Assembly (NCBI GenBank): GCA_017745295.1
Contig: JAGHZR010000010.1
Location: forward strand, 95,929-159,928
DNA length: 64,000 bases
DNA from: Novosphingobium sp.
Lineage (GTDB): Bacteria > Pseudomonadota > Alphaproteobacteria > Sphingomonadales > Sphingomonadaceae
Direction: 5' to 3'
The notes beneath the pieces were generated by a model. That model did not search any database. It was not told the origin of the DNA and was given only the letters and a program-made list of their open reading frames with translations. Shown piece after piece: positions 55,710 through 64,000 of the stretch (position 1 is the first letter of the stretch; the number at the start of each line of letters is the position of its first letter). Made by a program: the position numbers and the translations under genes.

Positions 55710-56591
55710 TTACTGCTGCGACATTTGCCTTGCGGTTTCCATGGACTGCCGGATGAGCGGCATGCGGCGACGTTCGGAGCGAACGGCGAGGTAGCCCTTC
55801 ACCGCGATCACCGACGAGTTCGTTTCCAGCGGCAGCACCCGAATGCGGCTGTCGGGCGGACATTCCTTTGCAAACATCAGGCTCATGCCCAGACCCTGTG
55901 CCACGGCCTCGCGGATCATCTCGCGCGTGTGCAGTTCCATGGTCCGGCCCGGGGTGAGTCCTTCCTCGGTGAGCAGGCGGTTCATGGCCGCCAGGGTCCG
56001 CGACGTTCCCTCGCGCACCAGCACGACTTCCTCGGCGATGCGCGCCAGGGGAAGGCTCTTGCGGCCATCGTCGGGCCAGGAGGCAGGCACGATCGCAACA
56101 AGCCGGTCGGTGTAGAGGGGGGTATACGTGTAATCGCTCTCGATCGGCGGTTCGCAGATGATGCCGATGTCGATCTGCGCCTTCAGCAGCAATTCGTTGG
56201 TCTGCATGGCATTGGCGATCGTCACTCGGAAGTGCGCATTGGGCACCGATGCCTTGAAAGCGGCCATGAACTCGGCCGCATAGGGCGGCGAATCCGTGCC
56301 GAGGCGGAGCAGCGCGCCGCTGTCGATGTCATCCTCGCCCAGCAGCGCGCCGATCTCGTCGGCGATGCCGAACAGGCGCTCCGCCTTTTCGTAGAGCGCA
56401 CGCCCTGCCGTGGTGAGGGTCAGCGGCGGGCGCATGCCTTCGATCAGCTTGACCTTGTAGCGGTCTTCCAACGCCTTGAGCTGCTTCGACAAAGTGGGCT
56501 GCGAGATGTTGAGACGCCGCGCCGCCTTGCTCACGCTGCGCTCGGACGCGACGGCGTAAAAGGACCGCAAGTGGAGGAAATTGACGCTCAC
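55710..56591 (-). CDS. LysR-family transcriptional regulator of the phosphonate locus
   Basis: 293 aa from a GTG. Winged-helix N-terminus (FLHLRSFYAVASERSVSKAA, then RRLNISQPTLSKQLKALED) and a periplasmic-binding-like effector domain (about 90-285). It is divergent from the FAD oxidoreductase/PhnX operon with a 128-bp gap, the usual layout for a LysR activator and its target. The effector is probably a phosphonate or phosphonoacetaldehyde, by inference from context. The 170-bp gap to the PHP hydrolase gene holds nothing recognisable. Confidence 0.92.
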   Translation of the reverse strand: MSVNFLHLRSFYAVASERSVSKAARRLNISQPTLSKQLKALEDRYKVKLIEGMRPPLTLTTAGRALYEKAERLFGIADEIGALLGEDDIDSGALLRLGTDSPPYAAEFMAAFKASVPNAHFRVTIANAMQTNELLLKAQIDIGIICEPPIESDYTYTPLYTDRLVAIVPASWPDDGRKSLPLARIAEEVVLVREGTSRTLAAMNRLLTEEGLTPGRTMELHTREMIREAVAQGLGMSLMFAKECPPDSRIRVLPLETNSSVIAVKGYLAVRSERRRMPLIRQSMETARQMSQQ

Positions 56592-56719
56592 TGGACCTCG
56601 TTTCGAACTGGCGGGCGGCGCCGTCTATGGCCGCCATTCCCATGATGCATTGGCCTTGAACGGGCGCTCGGCCCAAACCGCCTGTGACGCAGAATTGTTA
56701 CAGGACGGTCACAGTCAAG

Positions 56720-57868
56720 ATGCCTCGCCTCATTGGAGAATTCGACGTCGCGGTTGTCGGTCGCGGCATTGTGGGGCTGGCCCACGCACTGGCGGCAGCG
56801 CGCAGCGGCCTGAAAGTGGTGGTCGTCGACCGCCATGCGCGGGCGACAGGTGCCAGTATCCGCAACTTCGGCTTCGTTACCGTGACCGGGCAGGAACGCC
56901 GCGACATGTGGCCGCTGGCCCGCCGTGCGCGGGACATATGGGCGCAAGTCGCGCCGCGTGCCGGGATCGCGGTGTTGCAGGACGGCTTCGTCCTGCCCGT
57001 ACGCCGCCCGGCTGCGGCGGCCGTGCTCGAAGCTTTCATGCAGACCGAGATGGGCGAGCAGTGTCGCCTCGTCTCCGATGCCGAACTGCGGCGGCTGGAT
57101 CCGGACACGCCCTTCATGCCCTGCGAAGCGGCGCTGGTCAGCCCGCACGAATTGCGCGTGGAACCGCGCGAGGCGATCCCGCTGCTTGCCGACTGGCTGG
57201 CACGCGACATGGGCGTGACGTTCGCCGCGCCGGCCAGCGTGATCGCGTGTGAGCCGGGACGCATCGTGACGGGCGCGGGGGACTATCGCGCCGATAGCAT
57301 ATTCGTTTGCCCCGGCGATGACCTCAACGCGCTGTTCCCTGAGGTCATTGCCGAACAGGACGTGACGCGCTGCAAGTTGCAGATGATGCGCCTGGCCGCG
57401 CCCGGATGGCGGCTCGCGCGGCCGGTGATGAGCGACCTCGGCCTCGCCCGTTACGAAGGGTATTCCGCACTGCCCGAAGCAGCCGCGCTGATCGCCCAGT
57501 TGCGCGCGGAGCAAGGCGCGCAGCTCGATGCCGGCGTTCATCTGATTGCGGTGCAGTCCGCCGACGGGTCGCTGGTGGTCGGCGACACCCATGAATATGG
57601 CGAAGCGCCCGACCCCTTCCATAGCGAGGCGATCGACCGCCTCGTGCTCGATGAGTTCGAGGCGGTGCTCGGTCCTGCACCGCAGCCGATCGAGCGATGG
57701 GTCGGCGTCTATGCCTCGTCGCCCAAGCAGAACTGGTTCACCCGTGAGGTCGCTCCCGGCGTCCATGTCACAGTCGTGACGTGTGGTGCGGGCATGTCCA
57801 CCGCCTTCGCGATTGGCGAACGCGTGGTCGGTGCAGCGATCGATGCCCCCATGAAGGAGATCGCATGA
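56720..57868 (+). CDS. FAD-dependent oxidoreductase, TIGR03364/PbfD-like
   Basis: About 382 aa. Dinucleotide-binding motif VAVVGRGIVGLAHALAAA (about 10-27) with the acidic end VVVVDRH; DAO-type fold with SIRNFGFVTVTGQ and the C-terminal TCGAGMSTAFAIGE. ATG 56720 is preferred; a GTG at 56684 adds 12 residues. The next gene, PhnX, overlaps its stop (ATGA). Oxidoreductases of this subgroup found next to PhnX (PbfD) are known to oxidise 2-aminoethylphosphonate or its N-alkyl derivatives to phosphonoacetaldehyde. The absence of a PhnW transaminase here is consistent with that route. Confidence 0.85.
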   Translation: MPRLIGEFDVAVVGRGIVGLAHALAAARSGLKVVVVDRHARATGASIRNFGFVTVTGQERRDMWPLARRARDIWAQVAPRAGIAVLQDGFVLPVRRPAAAAVLEAFMQTEMGEQCRLVSDAELRRLDPDTPFMPCEAALVSPHELRVEPREAIPLLADWLARDMGVTFAAPASVIACEPGRIVTGAGDYRADSIFVCPGDDLNALFPEVIAEQDVTRCKLQMMRLAAPGWRLARPVMSDLGLARYEGYSALPEAAALIAQLRAEQGAQLDAGVHLIAVQSADGSLVVGDTHEYGEAPDPFHSEAIDRLVLDEFEAVLGPAPQPIERWVGVYASSPKQNWFTREVAPGVHVTVVTCGAGMSTAFAIGERVVGAAIDAPMKEIA

Positions 57869-58725
57869 TGACTGTTGCCCACCCCACGTCCGTTACCGCT
57901 GTCCTGTTCGACTGGGCGGGCACGATGATCGACTTCGGCTCACGCGCGCCGGTGATGGCGATGGAGCGGGTTTTCGGTCAGGCCGGTGTGCTGGTCGAGG
58001 AGGCGGCGATCCGTCGCTACATGGGCAAGGCCAAGCGCGAACATGTCGTGGCCATGCTGTCCGACCCCGAGATCGCCGCCCGCTGGCGCGAGGCCAAGGG
58101 GGCGGACTGGACAGAGGCGGATGTCGATGCGTTGATGGTGCGGCTCGAACCGGCGATGCAGGAATGTGCCGGCATCTGCCGCGAACTGATCCCCGGCGCG
58201 GTCGAGACGTTCGCTATGCTGCGCGCTCGCGGCATCCGGGTCGGCTCGACCACGGGCTATACCCGCACGATGATGGCCGAGATCATCCCGGCGGCTGCGG
58301 AGCAGGGATATGATCCTGAAGTCATCGTCTGCGCCGGTGAAACCGCGCAGGGCCGCCCCGCGCCGCTGATGCTGTGGAAGGCATTGGTCGAAATGGGCAT
58401 GTGGCCCGCCGGGGCCTGCATGGCCGTGGACGATGCCCCCGTGGGCGTTGAAGCCGGGCGTCACGCCGGGATGTGGACCGTGGGCCTTGGCGGTTCGGGC
58501 AATGGTGTCGGTCTTGACCACGCGACGTTCACCGCGCTGTCGAAAGCTGAACGCGACGAACGCATGGCGCCGGTCGTGGCCGAGTTCACCGCTGCCGGGG
58601 CCGATTTCGTGATCGAGAGCGTTGCCGAACTGGACCTCGCGGTGGCTGCGGTTGAGCAGGCGATGGTCCGGGGTGAGCGCCCTGGTGCCTCGCAAACGCG
58701 GTTCCTGGCGGGCGTGGCGGCGTGA
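57865..58725 (+). CDS. phnX: Phosphonoacetaldehyde hydrolase (phosphonatase)
   Basis: 286 aa HAD-superfamily enzyme that splits phosphonoacetaldehyde into acetaldehyde and phosphate. The nucleophile block DWAGTMIDFG (Asp16) is present, and the cap-domain lysine that forms the Schiff base is Lys57 in RYMGKAKREHV. GSTTGYTR and CAGETAQGRPAPLM are the other family signatures, and VDDAPVGVEAG carries metal ligands. The start overlaps the upstream stop; the 3' end overlaps the membrane protein's GTG start. Cytoplasmic. Confidence 0.95.
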   Translation: MMTVAHPTSVTAVLFDWAGTMIDFGSRAPVMAMERVFGQAGVLVEEAAIRRYMGKAKREHVVAMLSDPEIAARWREAKGADWTEADVDALMVRLEPAMQECAGICRELIPGAVETFAMLRARGIRVGSTTGYTRTMMAEIIPAAAEQGYDPEVIVCAGETAQGRPAPLMLWKALVEMGMWPAGACMAVDDAPVGVEAGRHAGMWTVGLGGSGNGVGLDHATFTALSKAERDERMAPVVAEFTAAGADFVIESVAELDLAVAAVEQAMVRGERPGASQTRFLAGVAA

Positions 58726-60038
58726 CGACGCTGGCAGTGGGCCAGGCCATGCCGGTTCCGCCTTCCACGCGGCCTTCGTTGCGGGACTGGCTCGCGCAGG
58801 GCCATCCCTGGGCGCTGACGCTTTATGCCGGGCTGGCCAGCTTCGCTGCCTATTTCTCGATGTATGCCTTCCGCAAGCCCTTTACCGCGGCCACTTATGC
58901 CGACGTGCCCGGCTGGGAAGGGGTGATCGACTTCAAGGTCGCGCTGGTGATCGCGCAAGTGGCCGGATATGCCGTGTCCAAGTGCATCGGCGTCAAGGTC
59001 GTCTCCGAGATGGCGGCGACCCGCAGGGGGTTGGCCATCGTCGGGCTGATCGCGGGCGCATGGGCGGCGCTGGTGCTCTTCGCGGTGGTGCCGGTGCAGT
59101 GGAAGGTCGCCGCGCTGTTCCTTAACGGCTTGCCGCTGGGGATGATCTGGGGCCTCGTCTTCGGCTATGTCGAGGGGCGGCGCACCAGCGAGGTGATCGC
59201 CGCCGTGCTGTGCGCCACCTTCATCGTGTCTTCCGGCGTGGTGAAGTCGGTGGGCCTGTGGCTGATGATCGACTTCCATGTGGGCGAGTTCTGGATGCCC
59301 GCGGCAACCGGCGTGCTGTTCTTCCCGGTGCTGATCGTGGCGGTGATCGGGCTGGCGCAGTTGCCGCCGCCGACCCCGGAGGAACAGGCCGAGCGTATGG
59401 CCCGTCCCCCGATCATGGCCGATGCCCGCCGCGCCTTCCTGCGCGAGTTCGGCCCCGGCGTCACCTTGCTGGTGCTGGCCTATGTCCTGTTCACCGCACT
59501 GCGCGACTTGCGCGACAACTTCGCGGCGGAGATCTGGACCGAACTGGGCTATGCCGGGGTCTCGGAGGTTTTCACTGCCAGCGAAGTGCCGGTGGCGATC
59601 GTCACTCTGGTGACGCTCGCCAGCCTGGTGCTGGTGCGCGACAACCGCCGCGCGCTGCTCATCATTCACGCGATCGTCATGGTCGGCGCCCTGCTGATCG
59701 GCCTGTCGACGGTGGCATTCCAGATGGGCATGCTGTCCGCGCTGGCCTGGATGATCCTTTCGGGGCTTGGCCTCTATCTCGCCTATGCGCCTTTCAACGC
59801 CATGCTGTTCGATCGGCTGGTCGCAGCGACGCGACGGGCGGGCACGGCGGGGTTCCTGATCTATGTCGCGGATGCGTCCGGCTATGGCGGCAGTGTCGCT
59901 CTTACGCTGCTGCGCAGCATGCCGGGCGTGTCGCTGGACTGGCTGCACTTCTTCATAGGACTGGCTTACGCGACGGCGGCGATATGTCTTGTGATGATGG
60001 TGGCATCCATATTGTATTTCAAAGGAAAGCTATCCTGA
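58722..60038 (+). CDS. MFS-like multi-pass membrane protein (DUF5690-like)
   Basis: 438 aa with about 12 hydrophobic segments. The GTG start overlaps the PhnX stop (GTGA). Early signature AYFSMYAFRKPFTAATYADV resembles the DUF5690 family, related to MFS antiporters. Directly linked to PhnX and the PbfD-like oxidase, it is the best candidate for inner-membrane uptake of the phosphonate substrate, taking the place of the usual PhnSTUV ABC system. A strong terminator follows. Confidence 0.82.
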   Translation: MTTLAVGQAMPVPPSTRPSLRDWLAQGHPWALTLYAGLASFAAYFSMYAFRKPFTAATYADVPGWEGVIDFKVALVIAQVAGYAVSKCIGVKVVSEMAATRRGLAIVGLIAGAWAALVLFAVVPVQWKVAALFLNGLPLGMIWGLVFGYVEGRRTSEVIAAVLCATFIVSSGVVKSVGLWLMIDFHVGEFWMPAATGVLFFPVLIVAVIGLAQLPPPTPEEQAERMARPPIMADARRAFLREFGPGVTLLVLAYVLFTALRDLRDNFAAEIWTELGYAGVSEVFTASEVPVAIVTLVTLASLVLVRDNRRALLIIHAIVMVGALLIGLSTVAFQMGMLSALAWMILSGLGLYLAYAPFNAMLFDRLVAATRRAGTAGFLIYVADASGYGGSVALTLLRSMPGVSLDWLHFFIGLAYATAAICLVMMVASILYFKGKLS

Positions 60039-60076
60039 CGATATTTATTGTCGCATCCAACATCATCCTGATCGCG

Positions 60077-60109
60077 CCCTGCTCGACACTGTCGGGCAGG
60101 GTTTTGTTG
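60077..60109 (+). terminator. Rho-independent terminator of the phosphonate operon
   Basis: CCCTGCTCGAC, 3-nt loop, GTCGGGCAGGG (one G.T pair), followed by TTTTGTTGT. It separates the phosphonate operon from the next TBDR gene, which therefore needs its own promoter. Confidence 0.8.
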
Positions 60110-60247
60110 TATCGGTAATTCTTGGTGTTGGCGTCTATTGCTGCGATGCACCCAATGAATTGGCCGCCGTCGCCCGGGTCATGTCAGTGCCGTCTTCGGA
60201 AAGAGCGGCGGGCGAGCTTGCCTTTGGCCGCATCACGGGGAAGCATA

Positions 60248-62821
60248 ATGGCCAGGTTCGTTCTCATGTCTTCGCTCAGCCTCGGTGCGCTTGTCGTCGC
60301 CACCGGGGCACAGGCCCAGCAGGTCACGCCGGACGATATCGGGCCTTCGAACGAGATCGTCGTCACCGGCACCATTGTCGCCAGCGAGATGAAGTCGATC
60401 GCCCAGCAGCGCAATGCCGACAATATCGTCAACGTGCTGTCGGCGGACGGCATCGGCCGCCTGCCTGACCGCAATGCGGCAGAGGCCGTGCAGCGCCTGC
60501 CCGGCCTCGCCATCGAGCGCGATCAGGGCGAAGGCCGCTTCGTGGCCGTGCGCGGCCTGCCGGCGCAGTGGAACTCCACCCTCATCAATGGCAACCGCCT
60601 GCCCACCGCCGAGGAAGAGACGACGAGCCGCGCCACCGCGTTCGATTTCTTCCCTTCCGAACTCATCGACCAGGTCGTGGTCGCCAAGGCCGTGACGCCC
60701 GACATGGAGGGCGATGCCATCGGCGGATCGGTGAACTTCATCACCAGGACCGCGCCCGACGCGCGCACGCTGCAACTGACCGCAGGCGCCAACTACGGAG
60801 AGAAGTCCGGCAAGGCGGGCTTCCTGGCCAGCGGCCTCTACGGCGACCGCATCGGCAGGTTCGGCTTCCTCGTGTCCGGCACGTACTACAAGCGCAACTG
60901 GGCGACCGACAACTACGAGCCGCGCCGGGGCGGCGACGGCATCGGCATCACCCGCCTCGAACTGCGTGACTATACCGGCGTGCGTGAGACGACCGGCATC
61001 AATGCCGCCATGGAGTATGCCTTCGACGACGGCGGCAAGATCTACGCGCGCGGCATCTACGGCTCGCTCAAGGACAACGAGACGCATTACAAGCACCGCC
61101 TGAACTTCGCGTCCAACCGGGTGGAGGTGCAGAACATCTTCAACACGCTCATCACCGAACTCTCGGGCGGCGAGCTTGGCGGCATTCACATGCTGGGCGG
61201 CAACGGTGCGAAGCTCGACTGGAAGGTTTCGCACTACGAGAACCTGTTCCGCTATGGCGATACCCCTGACGGGCGCGACAACAGCTATTTCGTGGTCCGC
61301 TTCGACCAGCGTAACGTCGGCTATCAGGGGCTGGAGAACCGGGGGGCGGGCAACCTTGCCTACAACCAGATCGATGGCGGCACCGACCCGGCCGACGCGA
61401 TCTCCAACCACCTGCCTTCCGGTTTTGCGATGGACCCGTCGCTCACCCGCCTTGCCAACGTCGAACTCTACAGGATTCGCGTGAAGGAGACCGACCGGAT
61501 CGTGCTGGAAGGCAACCTGACCGCGCCGGTCGGCGATACGCTGACGGTGAAGCTGGGCGGGAAGTACCGAGACAAGCTGCGCGACGCGACGTTCGAGGAC
61601 CTGTTCTACACGTGGAACCCGGCGGCAGGCCCGGTGCCGACGCTCGCAGACTTCCCGCTTATGAACCAGCCGGGACGTAGCGGTTTTCTAGATGAGCTGC
61701 CGATCGGTCAGCAGTACGCCGGGCAATTCTCTCAGGTCGTGAGCGAGAAGGACCTCGTCGACTGGTATCTCGCCAATCGCGGCAATCTGGTCCTCGACAA
61801 GGCCGGTTCGGCGACAATGGAGAATGGCGGCGCGCTGGGGCGAACCTTCCGGCTCTACGAGAAGCAGGCAGCGGGCTATGCCATGGGCACCTGGAAGCCG
61901 AGCGACCGGTTCACCGTGCTGGGCGGCCTGCGTCTGGAGTACACGAAGACCACGGTCGACGGAAATGTGCTCGTCAACGGCGCGCTGGAGAACACGCGCA
62001 ATTCCAATGACTATCTCGCGGTCCTGCCTTCGTTGCACATGACCTACCACATGGACGGTGACACGAACCTGCGCGCCGCCGTCACCCGCACGTTCGCCCG
62101 CCCGGACTTCGGCGACCTTGCGCCGGGCGGCGCCTTCAGCGAGGCCGACCTCGAATTCTCGGGCGGCAACCCCGGCCTCAAGCCCACTTATGCGTGGAAC
62201 GGCGACCTTCTGTTCGAGCACTACTTCGGCGATGACGGGGTGATCTCGGCGGGTGCGTTCTACAAGCGCATCTCCAACCCGATCTACGACAGCCGCCGCA
62301 TCGGGACATATCGCGGGATCGACGGGGTCGCGTTCCTCACCCCCGCGAACGGGGCTGCGGGCGACCTTTACGGCTTCGAGTTCAACGTGCAGCGCCGGTT
62401 GAGCTTCCTGCCGGGCCTGCTCTCGAACCTGGGCGTCAATGCCAACTACACGCTGATCCGCTCGAATTTCACCTTGCCCGACGGGCGCAAGGTGCGCGTC
62501 CCGCGTCAGGCGAACGATCTGGCCAACGTGGCTGTCTACTACGACGATGGCCGCTTCTCGACCCGCCTCGCGATTAACTACAAGGGCGCCTACATCAAGG
62601 AATACGGCGCGGATGCGACAAGAGACAGTTACTACGGCGCCTATACCGGTCTCGACCTGACGGTGAACTGGAACGCAACCGACCGCGTGACCCTGTTCGG
62701 CGAGGCCAGCAATCTTACCAACCAGAAGCTGCACTACTATCTGGGCAACAAGGAGCGCCCGCTTCAGGTCGAGTATTACGGTCCCCGGTTCGTGGTGGGC
62801 GTGAAAGCATCGATCTTTTGA
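60248..62821 (+). CDS. TonB-dependent receptor beside the phosphonate operon
   Basis: 857 aa. The ATG at 60248 begins a signal peptide (MARFVLMSSLSLGALVVATG, then AQAQQ); upstream in-frame codons give no signal. No STN domain. TonB-box region EIVVTGTIVASEM, plug beginning NADNIVNVLSADGIGRLPDR and containing VAVRGLPAQWNSTLINGNRL, barrel ending VKASIF. The plug form is typical of TBDRs for large organic molecules in Caulobacter/sphingomonads. Given the neighbours, a phosphonate-bearing molecule is a reasonable ligand guess, but the terminator in between means separate transcription. Confidence 0.93.
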   Translation: MARFVLMSSLSLGALVVATGAQAQQVTPDDIGPSNEIVVTGTIVASEMKSIAQQRNADNIVNVLSADGIGRLPDRNAAEAVQRLPGLAIERDQGEGRFVAVRGLPAQWNSTLINGNRLPTAEEETTSRATAFDFFPSELIDQVVVAKAVTPDMEGDAIGGSVNFITRTAPDARTLQLTAGANYGEKSGKAGFLASGLYGDRIGRFGFLVSGTYYKRNWATDNYEPRRGGDGIGITRLELRDYTGVRETTGINAAMEYAFDDGGKIYARGIYGSLKDNETHYKHRLNFASNRVEVQNIFNTLITELSGGELGGIHMLGGNGAKLDWKVSHYENLFRYGDTPDGRDNSYFVVRFDQRNVGYQGLENRGAGNLAYNQIDGGTDPADAISNHLPSGFAMDPSLTRLANVELYRIRVKETDRIVLEGNLTAPVGDTLTVKLGGKYRDKLRDATFEDLFYTWNPAAGPVPTLADFPLMNQPGRSGFLDELPIGQQYAGQFSQVVSEKDLVDWYLANRGNLVLDKAGSATMENGGALGRTFRLYEKQAAGYAMGTWKPSDRFTVLGGLRLEYTKTTVDGNVLVNGALENTRNSNDYLAVLPSLHMTYHMDGDTNLRAAVTRTFARPDFGDLAPGGAFSEADLEFSGGNPGLKPTYAWNGDLLFEHYFGDDGVISAGAFYKRISNPIYDSRRIGTYRGIDGVAFLTPANGAAGDLYGFEFNVQRRLSFLPGLLSNLGVNANYTLIRSNFTLPDGRKVRVPRQANDLANVAVYYDDGRFSTRLAINYKGAYIKEYGADATRDSYYGAYTGLDLTVNWNATDRVTLFGEASNLTNQKLHYYLGNKERPLQVEYYGPRFVVGVKASIF

Positions 62822-62837
62822 TGTGATCGCAAGGGTC

Positions 62838-62869
62838 GGTGGGCCATTCGCTTCATGGAATGGCCCACC
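62838..62869. terminator. Hairpin terminator after the TBDR
   Basis: A perfect 12-bp inverted repeat GGTGGGCCATTC, 8-nt loop, GAATGGCCCACC, located 16 nt past the TBDR stop. There is no T-run, but the position and stem strength fit a terminator. Confidence 0.6.
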
Positions 62870-62980
62870 AGACTGGATGGATAAGCAGGCAGGGTCGAGC
62901 ACGCCCCGTTCGATCGGGAAAGGAAGGCCTTGCCCTTGTGTCGCCGGTCACGGCCGTCGACGACCAATTCTCCAAACATA

Positions 62981-63136
62981 TCACGTCGTCTTGGCCGTTT
63001 TTCCCGGCAGGACCTTGAGGTTGGCCCCTTCGGCAAGCCCAGGACGGGATTGTCCCTTCGCCTTCAGCTTGTAAAAGCGCGCGGTGTTCAGTCCGCGCTT
63101 ACGGCAAACCTGCCAGGGCCAGACGTTCATCATCAT
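62981..63136 (-). mobile_element. Possible IS3-type OrfA remnant
   Basis: On the minus strand the reading VCRKRGLNTARFYKLKAKG resembles the helix-turn-helix of IS3/IS911 OrfA proteins (CRKHG..xATFYKWKAK). The following ANLKVLPGKTAK resembles the leucine-zipper start, but with degraded residues and an early stop. No OrfB or inverted repeats are present. The match is short and the call tentative. Confidence 0.4.
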
Positions 63137-63533
63137 GCGTCTGCTTCGCCCTTGTGGGCCGGCTCGACATCGCAATGAGGGATTTTTCGGGAGGCATCCC
63201 GTGCACTGTCAGCTTGGATCGCTGCGGCGCCATCCCATGCCGGATGCCGGTCACATGATAGCGTGGGGCCAAATCGCTGCTCGTCCAGTCTGCCGCCGCG
63301 CTTTGGCCGATCCCCCCATTCGAGCTTATACGAATGGTTGGTTTCGCCTGCCTCCCGAAAGCAGCCATAAGCGGCTCACCAACCAGCCATAACCGACGAG
63401 CTGCTGCCAGCCTTCAACCTCTTTTCGACATAATCGAAATTAGAGATCAATTTTATATGGCTTTCTGGAAATCGGACTTCTGTCCAGAAGTCTCTCACCG
63501 GGCCGAACGGCCAGCAACAGGAGGATACTGACA
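63137..63533. other. Non-coding region upstream of isochorismatase gene
   Basis: About 400 bp in which I see no credible gene. The AT-rich patch 63425-63465 (ATAATCGAAATTAGAGATCA) is the likely promoter of the following gene. Confidence 0.35.
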
Positions 63534-64000
63534 ATGACGCTCACCGCTACCGCAACCCCAGGCAAGTCGCTGATCTCGCCTGACAATCACGCACTTGTCC
63601 TGATCGACTTCCAGTCGCAGATGGCGTTCGCCACCAAGTCGATTTCCGCCGAACTGCTGCGCAACAATGCCGCCCTGATCTCGCGCGGCGCCAAGTCCTT
63701 TGGCGTCCCCACCATTCTCACCACGGTGGCCGAGAAGAGCTTCTCCGGCCCGATGTTCGAAGAGATCACCGATGCGTTTCCGGGACAGGAACTGCTCGAT
63801 CGCACCAGCATGAACACCTGGGAAGACGAAGCGGTCATCTGCGAGATCAACCGCATCGCCAAGCCGCGCATCGTCTTCGCCGGGCTCTGGACTTCGGTCT
63901 GCATCGTCGGCCCGGTCGCCTCGGCCATTGACCAGGGCTTCGAGGCCTATGTCATCACCGACGCCTGCGGCGACATCTCGACCGAAGCGCATGAGCGCGC
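63534..64000 (+). CDS. Isochorismatase-family hydrolase (YcaC-like), 3' end cut off
   Basis: The first 155 residues of a cysteine hydrolase. AGGAGGA sits 10 nt before the ATG. The catalytic Asp is in LVLIDFQSQM (about 22-31), the Lys equivalent lies later, and the nucleophile Cys is in GLWTSVCIVGP (about 119-129). Most of the domain is present and the gene runs off the window. YcaC-type proteins act on unknown amide or ester substrates; it may belong to a further operon outside the window. Confidence 0.88.
   Translation, partial: MTLTATATPGKSLISPDNHALVLIDFQSQMAFATKSISAELLRNNAALISRGAKSFGVPTILTTVAEKSFSGPMFEEITDAFPGQELLDRTSMNTWEDEAVICEINRIAKPRIVFAGLWTSVCIVGPVASAIDQGFEAYVITDACGDISTEAHER

Noticed and set aside
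63137..63430. Short ORFs on both strands before the isochorismatase gene
   Set aside because: No ribosome sites, no family resemblance and low-complexity Arg/Pro/Ser content; treated as non-coding.

Overview
The window looks like chromosomal DNA from a sphingomonad alphaproteobacterium, probably Novosphingobium or Sphingobium. This rests on the high-GC coding style, seven intact TonB-dependent receptors (TBDRs) plus one broken one in 64 kb, three FecI/FecR signalling modules, a gentisate dioxygenase, and the alphaproteobacterial type of the 5S rRNA and initiator tRNA. No 16S or 23S rRNA is present, so the genus is inference. There is no CRISPR array, intact prophage or intact insertion sequence.

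Left part (1-16.1 kb): a sulfatase-rich catabolic locus. A leftward operon encodes a Tat-type sulfatase, a GH3 glycosidase and the 5' part of a gentisate 1,2-dioxygenase, preceded by a TBDR. Divergently, an MFS transporter is followed by five tandem, overlapping or near-abutting sulfatases, ending at a hairpin terminator. The divergent promoter region carries repeated TAACGCTAAA-type elements that could coordinate both arms. The likely job is desulfation and deglycosylation of a sulfated substrate, possibly aromatic.

16.2-24.9 kb: an AurF-like diiron oxygenase with an OsmC protein and a 40-aa hydrophobic peptide gene, divergent from a BTAD regulator/alpha-beta hydrolase fusion. Then comes a leftward FecI-FecR-siderophore TBDR-PepSY reductase module for iron acquisition.

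24.9-27.3 kb: a striking junction. Two tRNA-fMet genes and a chimeric 5S rRNA form a roughly 216-bp-per-arm inverted repeat, which looks like two rRNA operon 3' ends joined tail to tail. Next to it lie an IS5-type transposase scrap and a truncated, frameshifted TBDR pseudogene. This is either a real rearrangement or an assembly join.

27.5-41.8 kb: housekeeping rsgA with small genes and a spermidine synthase-like protein. A rightward module follows: ECF sigma, FecR, TBDR, di-heme peroxidase, TonB-like protein and M16 protease. The TBDR/TonB/M16 trio mirrors the Fus (ferredoxin uptake) and YddB/PqqL arrangements, so I propose a protein- or peptide-import and processing system. An SDR and a GH130-like protein follow, then a transposase C-terminal remnant.

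41.8-55.5 kb: a TBDR divergent from a small secreted protein and a second di-heme peroxidase; a GNAT acetyltransferase; a lone TBDR; and a third ECF sigma-FecR-TBDR module followed by a secreted PHP-type (CehA/McbA-like) metallohydrolase.

55.7-64 kb: a phosphonate locus. A LysR regulator is divergent from an overlapping operon of a PbfD-like FAD oxidoreductase, phosphonoacetaldehyde hydrolase (PhnX) and a 12-TM-like membrane protein; a TBDR follows after a terminator. No PhnW transaminase is present. The window ends inside an isochorismatase-family hydrolase.
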